A DNA stretch of 33,992 nucleotides from Candidatus Thioglobus sp. Its GTDB lineage: Bacteria; Pseudomonadota; Gammaproteobacteria; PS1; Pseudothioglobaceae. The stretch covers positions 1-33,992 of the forward strand of contig JAPYSK010000012.1 of the NCBI GenBank assembly GCA_029936515.1, written 5' to 3'. The notes under the pieces were generated by a model. It did not search any database. It was not told the DNA's origin and saw nothing but the letters and a program-made list of their open reading frames with translations. The translations under genes and the position numbers were made by a program. This document shows, piece by piece, positions 22,622 to 32,351 of the stretch. The first letter of the stretch is position 1. The number at the start of each line of letters is the position of its first letter.

Positions 22622-23988
22622 AAATATTAATCTTAGGCGCTGGTCAGGTTGGATCAACACTAGCAAAGTATCTATGTTTAGATGATGATAATGACATTAC
22701 TATTGTCGATCAAAAGGAAGATAGACTCATCCCTCTGCAAAGGCATTTAGACATTAAAACCGTTGTTGGCTACGGAGCTTACCCTAGTGTTTTAGAAAAG
22801 GCAGGCATTAAAGCTATGGATATGGTTATTGCTGTAATGGGCTCTGATGAGCGAAATATGGTTGCTTGCAGAATGGCCCACACTTTATATCATGTAGAGA
22901 AAAAAATTGCTCGAATAAGAACTACAGAATATTTACTTAGGCCTGAGATATTTACTAACGAAGCTTTACCTATTGATTTTCTAATTACCCCTGAAATATT
23001 AATTACTGATTATATTAAGGGCATTGTAGAAGAACCAGGCGCTTCACAAATATTTGATTTTGAGAATGGTTTAGTTCAATTGGTCGAAACTCGTGCCTTT
23101 ATTGGTACTCCAATTGTCAATCGACCTATTAAAGAACTCCATGAGCATATGCCGGATATAAAAATGCGCATTGTTAGTCTTTATCGTAATGATAGGGCAA
23201 TCCCTGCAATGAGTGATACTGTCATTAGAGAAGGCGATCACGTCTATTTTCTTGCTAAGAAGAATCATATATCTAGAGCTTTGAAAGAATTTAGGCGTGC
23301 TGAAAATACATACCAGAAAATCTTTATTGCTGGTGGAGGAAGTATCGGACTTAATGTTGCTAAACTTCTTGAAGATACGCATAACATTCGTATTGTCGAG
23401 CTGAATGAAGAAAGGGCGATGTTTTTAGCTGAGGAATTAAATAACACCATAGTGTTGCAAGGAAGTGCTTCAGATGAGGATTTATTGAAAGAAGAGGGTA
23501 TTGAAAATACAGATTTATTTTTGGCTCTAACTGATTCTGATGAAGTAAACGTTATAGTGTCAATTTTAGCTAAGCGTTTAGGGGCACATAAAACGATTGC
23601 GCTTGTAAAAAGAGACGTTTACACTGCCTTAGCAGAGCAAAGTGGCGACGTAGATATTGTTGTCTCTCCTGACCAAATAACGGTTGGTGGTATTTTGTCA
23701 AACATTAGAAAGGGTGACTGCATGAAGGTTCACTCTTTACAGCATGGTAAGGCTGAGGCTATAGAAATTATCGTTCATGGTGACGAGAATTCATCTGAGG
23801 TGGTTGGAGTAATGATAAAAGATTTATCTTTACCTGATGGGGTTGTTGTGGGCGCTATCGTTAGGAATAATGAACTGCTGATGGGCTCTAAAAAATTGGT
23901 TATTGAGGAAGGTGACCATGTATTAATGATGCTGATGGATGTTTCAAAAATCCATCAGGTTGAGTCTTTGTTTTCAGAGAATGAATAA
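22618..23988 (+). CDS. trkA: Trk potassium uptake system regulatory subunit TrkA
   Basis: 456 aa; two RCK/KTN units (MKILILGAGQVGSTLAKYL and IFIAGGGSIGLNVAKLLE) with TrkA_C segments. Confidence 0.95.
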   Translation: MKILILGAGQVGSTLAKYLCLDDDNDITIVDQKEDRLIPLQRHLDIKTVVGYGAYPSVLEKAGIKAMDMVIAVMGSDERNMVACRMAHTLYHVEKKIARIRTTEYLLRPEIFTNEALPIDFLITPEILITDYIKGIVEEPGASQIFDFENGLVQLVETRAFIGTPIVNRPIKELHEHMPDIKMRIVSLYRNDRAIPAMSDTVIREGDHVYFLAKKNHISRALKEFRRAENTYQKIFIAGGGSIGLNVAKLLEDTHNIRIVELNEERAMFLAEELNNTIVLQGSASDEDLLKEEGIENTDLFLALTDSDEVNVIVSILAKRLGAHKTIALVKRDVYTALAEQSGDVDIVVSPDQITVGGILSNIRKGDCMKVHSLQHGKAEAIEIIVHGDENSSEVVGVMIKDLSLPDGVVVGAIVRNNELLMGSKKLVIEEGDHVLMMLMDVSKIHQVESLFSENE

Positions 23989-24028
23989 TAAGTATTTAAA
24001 ATCTAAAACAATAAAAGGTAAGAGTTAA

Positions 24029-25480
24029 ATGCAGTTAAGTATAGTTTCTAAAACCATAGGCCTCCTGCTTATGATTTTTAGCATGGCCCAAGTGCCACCA
24101 ATAATTGTTGATTTCATATATTCTGAAGGAGAGTACCTTTCTTTTGTATTTTCATTTGCTCTTACAATTTTTGGTGGCTTTATTTTATGGTTTCCCTTTA
24201 GAGCTATAAAGAAAGATTTTCGTCTTAGAGAGGGTGTTCTTATTGTTGTTTGTTTTTGGATAGTATTGTCACTATTTGGAACGCTTCCTCTCCTTATAAC
24301 TGATTCAATTAATAATTTATCATTTTCTAGTGCATTTTTTGAATCAATGTCGGGCCTTACTACCACTGGAGCTACGGTATTAAGTCAGTTAGATGATCTA
24401 CCCAAAAGCATACTCTTTTATCGACAACAGCTACAATGGCTAGGCGGAATGGGAATTATTGTTCTTGCAGTGGCCGTTCTTCCGCTTTTGGGTGTTGGAG
24501 GAATGGAACTTTATCATGCAGAGTCAAGCGGTATAGCTAAGGACAGACTGACACCAAAACTAAGAAACACAGCAATAGCACTCTGGAAGATATATGTTTC
24601 ATTGACTCTTCTATGTGCAATAGGGTACTTTTTATCAGGAATGTCAATCTTTGATGCTATTAGTCATAGTTTCTCCACAGTCGCTATTGGTGGATTTTCA
24701 ACTCATGACGGTTCAATTGGTTATTTCAACTCAGTTTCTATTGAAATAATCGCAATGTTTTTTATGTTTTTAGCGGGAATTAATTTTTCCCTGCACTTTG
24801 TTGCATGGAATAACCGTTCATTAATGGACTACATAAAGGATTCTGAATTCAAAGCATATGCAATGGTTCTGATTTGTTCTTCAATCATAGTTTTGATAGC
24901 ACTTAGTTTAAACTCAGAATATGGCTCTAATAGTGAGACTATTAGGCATAGTTTGTTTCAAACTGTATCAATAGCAACAACAACCGGATTTTCATCACAA
25001 AATTTTAGTAGTTGGCCAGCTGCAATTCCTGTTTTTCTAATAATGGTAAGTTTTATTGGTGCCTGCGTCGGTTCTACTGGTGGTGGCATTAAGGTTGTTA
25101 GAATATTGATCATGTTTAGATTGGGGATGAAAGAAATAAATAAGTTTATTCGTCCTAATGCTCAAATTAGTGTGAAATTAAATCGAGCAAGTCTTAATGA
25201 AAAATCTCTCATATCTGTGCTAGGCTTCTTTTCTCTTTATGCAATTTCTTTTGTACTCATTTTAATGTTGTTAATGTTTACTGGGCTAGACCAAGTAACC
25301 GCTTACTCTGCAACTGCAGCAACAATGAATAATCTTGGGCCAGGTTTGGGAAGTGTTGCAGAAAATTATGGGGCTTTAAATGATACTGCTAAGTGGATTT
25401 TGAGTTTTTCTATGCTGGTAGGTCGCTTAGAGGTACTGACAATAATTGCTCTTTTCCACAAGGCTTTTTGGCGCAATTAA
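24029..25480 (+). CDS. trkH: Trk potassium transporter subunit TrkH
   Basis: 483 aa; MSGLTTTGATVL, QLQWLGGMGIIVLAVAVLPLLGVGGMELYHAE, GGFSTHDGSIGYF, ATTTGFSSQNF, GSTGGGIKVVR. Confidence 0.95.
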   Translation: MQLSIVSKTIGLLLMIFSMAQVPPIIVDFIYSEGEYLSFVFSFALTIFGGFILWFPFRAIKKDFRLREGVLIVVCFWIVLSLFGTLPLLITDSINNLSFSSAFFESMSGLTTTGATVLSQLDDLPKSILFYRQQLQWLGGMGIIVLAVAVLPLLGVGGMELYHAESSGIAKDRLTPKLRNTAIALWKIYVSLTLLCAIGYFLSGMSIFDAISHSFSTVAIGGFSTHDGSIGYFNSVSIEIIAMFFMFLAGINFSLHFVAWNNRSLMDYIKDSEFKAYAMVLICSSIIVLIALSLNSEYGSNSETIRHSLFQTVSIATTTGFSSQNFSSWPAAIPVFLIMVSFIGACVGSTGGGIKVVRILIMFRLGMKEINKFIRPNAQISVKLNRASLNEKSLISVLGFFSLYAISFVLILMLLMFTGLDQVTAYSATAATMNNLGPGLGSVAENYGALNDTAKWILSFSMLVGRLEVLTIIALFHKAFWRN

Positions 25481-25489
25481 TTGAGTGAG

Positions 25490-25516
25490 TCAACCCCACC
25501 AGAAAGGCAGGGCTGA
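25490..25516. terminator. Possible imperfect hairpin terminator between convergent trkH and pyrophosphatase genes
   Basis: TCA-a-CCC-ca-CC ... GG-ca-GGG-c-TGA followed by TTTAGTCATTATTT, in the convergent gap 25481-25528. Confidence 0.35.
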
Positions 25517-25528
25517 TTTAGTCATTAT

Positions 25529-27532
25529 TTACAATAAGGGCGCAATAACCAAGCTAACTATGGCCATTACATTTATAAGAATGTTCATTGATGGTCCTGA
25601 GGTATCCTTAAAAGGGTCGCCAACAGTATCACCAACAACGGTTGCTGCATGAACATCGGTGCCTTTACCGCCAAAGTTTCCTTTTTCAACATACTTTTTA
25701 GCGTTGTCCCATGCTCCACCTGCATTAGCCATCATAAGGGCCATTAGAACACAACCTAGAAGTGCACCAGCTAGCATTCCACCAAGCGCTTGAGGGCTAA
25801 TTAAAAAGCCAACTAATACCGGTGCTGCTACCGCAATAACGCCTGGAAGAATCATTTTTTTAAGTGCAGCAGTTGTAGCGATGTCGATACATTTAGCAGT
25901 ATCAGGTTCAGCCTTACCTTCAAGGAGTCCTTTAATCTCTTTAAACTGCCTTCTTACTTCTTCGATCATTTCGAAAGCAGCATCACCTACAGCTGTCATA
26001 GTTAGAGAGGCTATTAAGAACGGAATAGTTCCACCAATAAACAATCCAATTAAAACTTCCGCACTATTTAACTGAAGTATGAAGTCAGTAGAGTTGGCGC
26101 TAACTGTTTCAGTATAGGCTGTAATAATTGCAAGAGCCGCAAGAGCTGCTGCACCTATTGCAAAGCCTTTTCCAATTGCTGCAGTAGTGTTACCAAGCTC
26201 ATCAAGAGAGTCAGTAATCTTACGAGTGTCTTCCCCTAATCCAGCCATCTCGGCAATACCACCAGCATTATCCGCTATAGGGCCATAAGCATCAATCGCC
26301 ATAGTCATACCAACAGTTGCAAGCATTCCAATAGCAGCAATACCAACACCATATAATCCAACAAAAAGGTTAGCAACATAAATAATCAAACAAATCATCA
26401 AGACAGGAATTACAACGGACTGCATACCAATTGCCAATCCTTTAATCATTACAGTAGCTGCGCCAGTTTTTCCAGCCTCAGCAATATCTCTAATTGGTTT
26501 TCCTGCTGTGTAGTACTCTGTAACGAGGCCAATTATGATTCCACCTAAGCTTCCCATTAGAACAGCTGCCCAAATATTATTGGCAACTTCAAGCTGATCA
26601 ATTAAGAAATAAGAAGTAATAATAAAAAGAATCGCCGAACCAATCGTACCCACTCTGAGGGCAGATTCAGGTGACTTGTTTGAAGACATCTTTACAAAAA
26701 TAATTCCGATGATTGAACATACTAAGCCTAATGATGCTAGCGCGAGCGGTAAAAACATTAATTCACTTTGATTTCCACCAAGCTTATCTAAAGCCATAGC
26801 TGAAAGGGTTGAAGCGATTGCAATGGTTGCAATCATTGATCCACAGTATGACTCAAAAATGTCTGAACCCATACCAGCAATATCACCAACATTATCACCA
26901 ACATTATCAGCAATAACTGCTGGATTACGAGGATCATCTTCAGGAATGCCTGCCTCTAATTTACCAACTAAATCTGCACCAACATCGGCACTCTTAGTAA
27001 AGATACCGCCACCGACACGAGAAAATAGTGCTACAACTGAGGCACCCATTGCAAAGCCATGTAGTGCTTCTGAGTGTGTTTCACCAAAAAAGTAATATAA
27101 ACCACCTAATCCTAAGAGACCAAGTGCGGCAACTGACAGACCCATTACAGAGCCACCAAAGAAAGCAACAGTAAGTGCTGAGGAGCTACCCTTATCATGA
27201 GCTGCTTGGGCAGTTCTTACATTAGCAATAGTTGCTGTATTCATGCCAATATAGCCAGCAGTAGCTGATGTAACAGCACCTACCAGAAAACATAATGCAC
27301 TTTCCCAGCCAAGAAAAAAGTAAAGTAGGACAAGTAAAACTAATGCAAACATGCCAAGCATTTGATATTCTCGTTTCATAAAAACAATAGCACCAATATG
27401 AATTTGTTCACCAATTTTTTCAACGGCACCACTGCCACCTGGTTGTTTTTTAATCCATTGGTAAATAATGACAACTATCAAAAGCCCTAAAACACCAAGT
27501 GCTGGGGCAATTATATTTGCATCAAAGGTCAT
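25529..27532 (-). CDS. hppA: Membrane-bound ion-translocating inorganic pyrophosphatase
   Basis: 667 aa; [101 protein letters not shown]. Confidence 0.96.
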   Translation of the reverse strand: MTFDANIIAPALGVLGLLIVVIIYQWIKKQPGGSGAVEKIGEQIHIGAIVFMKREYQMLGMFALVLLVLLYFFLGWESALCFLVGAVTSATAGYIGMNTATIANVRTAQAAHDKGSSSALTVAFFGGSVMGLSVAALGLLGLGGLYYFFGETHSEALHGFAMGASVVALFSRVGGGIFTKSADVGADLVGKLEAGIPEDDPRNPAVIADNVGDNVGDIAGMGSDIFESYCGSMIATIAIASTLSAMALDKLGGNQSELMFLPLALASLGLVCSIIGIIFVKMSSNKSPESALRVGTIGSAILFIITSYFLIDQLEVANNIWAAVLMGSLGGIIIGLVTEYYTAGKPIRDIAEAGKTGAATVMIKGLAIGMQSVVIPVLMICLIIYVANLFVGLYGVGIAAIGMLATVGMTMAIDAYGPIADNAGGIAEMAGLGEDTRKITDSLDELGNTTAAIGKGFAIGAAALAALAIITAYTETVSANSTDFILQLNSAEVLIGLFIGGTIPFLIASLTMTAVGDAAFEMIEEVRRQFKEIKGLLEGKAEPDTAKCIDIATTAALKKMILPGVIAVAAPVLVGFLISPQALGGMLAGALLGCVLMALMMANAGGAWDNAKKYVEKGNFGGKGTDVHAATVVGDTVGDPFKDTSGPSMNILINVMAIVSLVIAPLL

Positions 27533-27688
27533 CCTCTCTCCTTAAGATAAAATGAAGCGGCAATGATATACTAATGTGTTAAAGATTTGGCAAAAAAAAT
27601 ACCAGTTCTCACTTGAAATGAACTAAATTTACTATAAATTTCATATTATAAAATCTGTTTTAAGAATTTTTATTGACTTGGGGTCAAG

Positions 27689-28561
27689 ATGTTCATTGTT
27701 CGATTCGCACTTTTATCTTCATTTTTTTACGCGCTAAATATCAGTATATTGCCTTTAATATACTCTTTTGAGGTGAGTGTTTTTTTATTTTTATTTATTC
27801 GATTTGCCACAACTTTTTGTTCTTCATTAATAGTCACAAAAAGTTTTTTTTCTTTTACTAAAATTAAAAAGCACAAGATTGGCTTTTGGTTGATAATTCT
27901 TTCATTTTTATTTGGTATTCAGTCATGGTTCTTTGTTGAGGCAGTTAAATATATGTCAGTAGGCCTTGCAAGTGTTATTTTATTTACCTACCCTTTAATA
28001 ACCTACTTAATGGTATCTTTTTCAAAAAGAAGAGCGCTCGATTTCACTACTATTGTGATGTTTATATTAGCGACTATAGGTATTGTGGCAATTTCACAAA
28101 GCTCTGAAGGCGTCTACACGCTGGTAATTGGAATAGTGCTTTCGTTACTTTCAGCAATATCTCTTTCACTAATATTTTTCCTGACTCCAAAAGTTAGTAG
28201 CCTTAGAAACTGGGAAATAGTTAAATTTACAACTCTTATACCAATGCTTATGTTTTTGGCTTTGTTTTTGAATGAATCAGGTATTTCTTGGCCTGCTAGT
28301 GAAGGCATAATCTTATCGCTAATTTCAGGCACATTATTTGCATCTGGAATGTTCTTTTATCATATTGCTGTTAGAAGGTATGGTCCTACTAGAACAGCAA
28401 ATGTTGGTTATTCAGAACCTCTTATGGTTTTGATTATTGGCTTTATTGTATACTCGGACTCAATTACGTCTATCCAGGCTATAGGAATAGTCTTAGTGGC
28501 AATTGCATCAATTACAATTGAAAGGCGACAATTGACACAAGACAATACACCTAAGGTATAA
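27689..28561 (+). CDS. DMT superfamily (EamA-type) transporter
   Basis: 290 aa with about 10 hydrophobic segments and duplicated EamA pattern (AVKYMSVGLASVILFTYPLITYLM; VGYSEPLMVLIIGFIVYSDSITSIQAIGIVLV). Confidence 0.85.
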   Translation: MFIVRFALLSSFFYALNISILPLIYSFEVSVFLFLFIRFATTFCSSLIVTKSFFSFTKIKKHKIGFWLIILSFLFGIQSWFFVEAVKYMSVGLASVILFTYPLITYLMVSFSKRRALDFTTIVMFILATIGIVAISQSSEGVYTLVIGIVLSLLSAISLSLIFFLTPKVSSLRNWEIVKFTTLIPMLMFLALFLNESGISWPASEGIILSLISGTLFASGMFFYHIAVRRYGPTRTANVGYSEPLMVLIIGFIVYSDSITSIQAIGIVLVAIASITIERRQLTQDNTPKV

Positions 28562-28598
28562 AGTATTACTTTGGAGTTATTATTGTATTTATCTTTAA

Positions 28599-28787
28599 CT
28601 GGATTCTGATACAACAATGTTAACCGTTACTCATGAAATGAATTTTGCACGTGAATTTGTTGAAAGAGTGCTATTTTTTGAAGGTGGTCAGATTGTGGAG
28701 TCTGGAAAACCTGAAAGTATTTTTTCAAATCCAGTAGAGAGACGAACTAAAGAATTTCTTAAAAAATTTATTAACTATATCAATTAA
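28599..28787 (+). pseudogene. C-terminal remnant of a polar amino-acid ABC transporter ATP-binding protein (GlnQ/HisP-like)
   Basis: Not in the ORF track (<60 aa). ATG at 28617 reads MLTVTHEMNFAREFVERVLFFEGGQIVESGKPESIFSNPVERRTKEFLKKFINYIN*, matching the GlnQ-type tail (T-VTHEM-FAR...G-I-E-G-PE-IF-NP-..RTKEFL). An in-frame stop lies at 28596-28598. No Walker A, signature or Walker B. Confidence 0.8.
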
Positions 28788-28816
28788 TACTACACCTACT
28801 AAATATTTTTATAATT

Positions 28817-30025
28817 ATGATTCATCAATATAAACACCTAATTCATTCAACACGACACTTCGAGAATTTAAATATTCAAGCTGGATCTGACTATAGGTAT
28901 CAAGATATTTTGAGCCTTGAGTCATTTGAGCTAGCCAATAAAGAGATTAGTTCGTGGGATAGGTATGAGTCCACTCCATTACACTCGCTATCTGATTTAG
29001 CAAGTGATAGTGGCGTTTCTTTAATAGCCTATAAGGATGAAAGTCACCGATTCTCTCTTAAAAGCTTTAAGGCATTGGGAGGGGCTTATGCGGTAGCCAA
29101 TCTTTTAATTAAAAAATTAAAAGAGCAAGGCATTGAGGCAAAATCTTCTGATTTAATTGCAGGTACGTATTCAGAGATAACCTCAAAGATTACGGTGTGT
29201 TGTGCAACCGATGGCAATCACGGAAGATCGGTAGCTTGGGGTGCTCAAAAATTTGGATGCAATTGTGAGATTTATATCCATAGTACTGTGAGTGTTGTTA
29301 GAGAAGAAGCGATCGCTAAATACGGCGCTATCGTGAATCGAATCAAAGGTAACTATGATGAATCAGTTCATATTGCAGCTGATGTCGCTGAGTCTAACGG
29401 TTACTATGTAGTATCTGACACCTCTTATGAGGGTTATACAGATATTCCAAAAGACGTTATGCAGGGTTACACAGTGATGGTTGATGAGGCCATGAAGCAA
29501 ATGGAAGAAGTGCCAACTCATGTTTTTTTACAAGGAGGAGTCGGAGGATTTCCAGCTGCGGTAGTATCTTATTTAGTAGAGAGTCTGGATTGTCCACCAA
29601 TCTTTGTCGTTGTTGAACCAACAAACGCAGACTGCCTATTTCAAAGTGCAGTTAATGGTGAGCCGACAGTAGTCCATGGAGATTTAGATACAGTGATGGC
29701 AGGACTTGCTTGCGGTGAAGTTTCACTGTTAGCGTGGTCTATACTTAAGAGTTATGTTCCACATTTTTTAAGCATACAAGATGATTCAATTTCTAAAACT
29801 ATGCAACTTCTCGCTAATAGAGACAAACCAATCATTGCTGGAGAGTCTGCAGTTGCTGGATTGGCAGGCTTCCTGATAGCAACCAATGACGACACTCTCA
29901 AAAGTAAGCTAATGCTTAATGAGAATTCGAGAATTCTTTTTTTTGGAACTGAGGGTGATACTGATGAAACAATGTATAAACAATTAGTTGGAAGGTCCTC
30001 AGAAGAGGTTATGAGGGGTGTCTGA
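28817..30025 (+). CDS. dpaL: Diaminopropionate ammonia-lyase family (PLP fold II)
   Basis: 402 aa; YESTPLHSLSDLASDSGVSLIAYKDESHRFSLKSFKALGGAYAV, CCATDGNHGRSVAWGAQKFGC, VFLQGGVGGFPAAVVSYLVE, FGTEGDTD. Confidence 0.88.
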   Translation: MIHQYKHLIHSTRHFENLNIQAGSDYRYQDILSLESFELANKEISSWDRYESTPLHSLSDLASDSGVSLIAYKDESHRFSLKSFKALGGAYAVANLLIKKLKEQGIEAKSSDLIAGTYSEITSKITVCCATDGNHGRSVAWGAQKFGCNCEIYIHSTVSVVREEAIAKYGAIVNRIKGNYDESVHIAADVAESNGYYVVSDTSYEGYTDIPKDVMQGYTVMVDEAMKQMEEVPTHVFLQGGVGGFPAAVVSYLVESLDCPPIFVVVEPTNADCLFQSAVNGEPTVVHGDLDTVMAGLACGEVSLLAWSILKSYVPHFLSIQDDSISKTMQLLANRDKPIIAGESAVAGLAGFLIATNDDTLKSKLMLNENSRILFFGTEGDTDETMYKQLVGRSSEEVMRGV

Positions 30026-30042
30026 TTTAATAGGAGCGAGTT

Positions 30043-31209
30043 ATGATTATTCCAAGTAGAGGCTTTGAAGTTTCTGAATACGAAAACAGGCTTAATAAGA
30101 TTCAGAAACTTATGTTTGATTCAAAGATGGATGCTATTTTATTAACGACTCAAGTTGACATTGAATACTACACTGGATTTAAAACACAATTCTTCCAGAG
30201 TCCAACTCGCCCTTGGTATGTTTTAATTCCAAGTGATGGAAAACCAAAAGCCATTATTCCAACAATTGGTGAATCAGGAATGAGAGAGACATGGATTGAT
30301 GATATTCAAACCTGGACTTCACCTAACCCGAAAGATGATGGTATTAGCATGCTACTATCTAAAATTAACTCTTTAATTGGAAAGAACAAATGCCTCGGAG
30401 TTCCTAAAACTCTTGAAAGTACACTAAGAATGCCATTAGGTGATTACGAATACCTAATCAGTTCTTTGTCAGGTGTAGAGATTAAAGATGCAAACAAAAT
30501 ACTCAGAAAGATTCGTTTCGTTAAGTCAGTAGCTGAAATTGCTAAGATAAGGCACATTTGCCAGCTAACTTCTCAAGGCTTTATAGAACTAGAGGGTCTT
30601 CTTAGGGTAGGTGAAAGTGAGCGTGAGAATTGTCAGCGCTTTAAACAGTGCCTTCTTGCTCTAGGTGCAGACGATTCACCTTATATAGTATCAGGTTCAG
30701 GTAAAGATGGCTATGGCTCAATCATTATGGGGCCAACAGAGAAAATCATTGAAGAGGGCGATCTGTTTATTATTGATACTGGTTCGGTATTTGATAGTTA
30801 TTACTGTGACTTTGATAGAAACTATGCCTTTGGTTATATATGTGATGAAGCTAAAAAGGCATATAGAGTTGCCTATGAGGCCACTGAGGCAGGCTTTAAG
30901 GCATGCCAAGCTGGCAACACAACTTCAGACGTTTTTAATGCAATGAATGACGTTTTGCAAAAAGGTGGCGCATTAGGTAATACCGTTGGTAGGCTAGGCC
31001 ATGGCTTAGGAATGCAACTGACCGAATGGCCTTCAAACACCGCAACTGATAACACTGTTCTTGAACCAGGTGTCGTTTTAACACTGGAACCAGGAATGGC
31101 ATTCCTTCCAGGGAAAGAAATGGTTCATGAGGAAAATATTGTTATTACTGATGATGGTCCTGAATGGCTTAGTATTAGAGCTGCAGATGAATTACCTGTA
31201 ATTCAATAA
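30043..31209 (+). CDS. M24 family metallopeptidase (Xaa-Pro peptidase/ectoine hydrolase-like)
   Basis: 388 aa; creatinase-like N-domain; metal ligands in DTGSVFDSYYCDFDRNYAFG, GHGLGMQLTEWPS, LEPGMAF, HEENIVITDDG. 17 nt after dpaL. Confidence 0.88.
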   Translation: MIIPSRGFEVSEYENRLNKIQKLMFDSKMDAILLTTQVDIEYYTGFKTQFFQSPTRPWYVLIPSDGKPKAIIPTIGESGMRETWIDDIQTWTSPNPKDDGISMLLSKINSLIGKNKCLGVPKTLESTLRMPLGDYEYLISSLSGVEIKDANKILRKIRFVKSVAEIAKIRHICQLTSQGFIELEGLLRVGESERENCQRFKQCLLALGADDSPYIVSGSGKDGYGSIIMGPTEKIIEEGDLFIIDTGSVFDSYYCDFDRNYAFGYICDEAKKAYRVAYEATEAGFKACQAGNTTSDVFNAMNDVLQKGGALGNTVGRLGHGLGMQLTEWPSNTATDNTVLEPGVVLTLEPGMAFLPGKEMVHEENIVITDDGPEWLSIRAADELPVIQ

Positions 31210-31283
31210 TAAGTATCTTTTTTAGCTGTAAGCCTACCAAAATATTTTATTTCCTATTTGTTTATAAACATATTTTTTTTGTA

Positions 31284-31305
31284 TATAATAATGCGAATCA
31301 TTATT
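31284..31305 (+). promoter_or_regulatory. Fur box (31287-31305) overlapping a -10-like TATAAT (31284-31289)
   Basis: AATAATGCGAATCATTATT against the Fur consensus GATAATGATAATCATTATC: 15/19 by hand, with perfect 7-bp palindromic arms AATAATG/CATTATT. Confidence 0.75.
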
Positions 31306-31369
31306 ATTTGCATTTATAATTTAAGGCAATATTAGTGATGATATTTTATAAACATTTAAGGAAAATATA

Positions 31370-32194
31370 ATGACACAAATGCCAAGCTTTATTATGGGAT
31401 TTAGAGAAGGATTAGAAGCCTTTCTTTTAATTGCTATTACTTTGAAATATATAACTTCAATTAACCAAGAACATTTAAAAAATAAAGTTATACAAGGAAG
31501 TGTTGTAGGTTTAATTATTTCTGTCATTCTGGGCTTGTTATTAAGTTTATTTTCTGAATATTTGGGCGGTGTCTCAAGCTTAACAAAACTATGGGAAAGT
31601 GTTGCTAGTTTGGTAGCTTTATTGCTTGTGTCGTTTTTTATTGTTTGGATGATTCGTCATGGAAGCCACATGTCACAATACATTGAAAATCAAGTGGGTC
31701 AGAATATTTCTTCAAACGCTTTGTTTTGGATTTCACTTATCATTATTGCGCGTGAAGGCACTGAGATTGCTATCTTTTCATTTGCAGGCAAATATCCATT
31801 TGAAGTTGTTAGTATGGGAATTGTATCGGCTTTAATTCTATCTATATTGATATTCTATTCTTTAGTTAAGATAAATTTATCGCTTTTATTTAAGATTACT
31901 TTAGCCTATCTTATTTTGCAAGCTGGGTTTTTGTTGGGCTATTCTATACATGAGGGCTTTTCAGCTCTGAAAGGTTATGGCATGATTATGTCAGACAATT
32001 ATATTTATAATAAGGCTTTTAATGTTTCAAATACATTATTGAGTCATAAAGACGGTATTTTTGGCATTCCATTTCATGTGCTATTTGGTTGGTATTCTAA
32101 GCCTGAATGGATACAGTTTATTGTTCAGTATCTGTTCACTTTCAGCATGTTTGGTTATTGGGTTTGGCACAATAAGAGAATTGCCAGTAGCTGA
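31370..32194 (+). CDS. FTR1/EfeU family iron permease
   Basis: 274 aa polytopic protein with two RExxE motifs: FREGLEAFLLI and AREGTEIAIFSF. Confidence 0.9.
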   Translation: MTQMPSFIMGFREGLEAFLLIAITLKYITSINQEHLKNKVIQGSVVGLIISVILGLLLSLFSEYLGGVSSLTKLWESVASLVALLLVSFFIVWMIRHGSHMSQYIENQVGQNISSNALFWISLIIIAREGTEIAIFSFAGKYPFEVVSMGIVSALILSILIFYSLVKINLSLLFKITLAYLILQAGFLLGYSIHEGFSALKGYGMIMSDNYIYNKAFNVSNTLLSHKDGIFGIPFHVLFGWYSKPEWIQFIVQYLFTFSMFGYWVWHNKRIASS

Positions 32195-32208
32195 TTAACG
32201 TAAGTTAT

Positions 32209-32242
32209 CTCATTTGCTACAATTTAAAATGTAGCAAATGAG
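32209..32242. terminator. 13-bp perfect inverted repeat after the FTR1 gene (possible terminator)
   Basis: CTCATTTGCTACA (32209-32221), 8-nt loop ATTTAAAA, TGTAGCAAATGAG (32230-32242), then TAATAATTTATT. 14 nt after the stop codon. Confidence 0.5.
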
Positions 32243-32351
32243 TAATAATTTATTACAAGAGCACCCTATAACCTTCTCAAAAAATATAATTCATTTCAAG
32301 TTATCTTGTCAGTAAAATCTCTAATTATTTAGTTGAGTTTTATTATTACAA

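Noticed and set aside
23071-23450. 103-aa and 61-aa - strand ORFs
   Set aside because: Antisense to trkA, which has clear full-length domain signatures.
24025-24366. 113-aa - strand ORF
   Set aside because: Fully antisense to the start of trkH; no homology pattern recognised.
26823-27095. 90-aa + strand ORF and short tandem-like repeat (accaacattatc x2, about 26885-26908)
   Set aside because: Antisense to the pyrophosphatase. The repeat encodes the catalytic DNVGDNVGD motif, so it is protein-driven and not a DNA repeat.
27670-27690. TTGAC-TTGGG-GTCAA palindrome just before the DMT transporter start
   Set aside because: Arms of only 5 bp and no second copy noticed; insufficient for a regulator site call.
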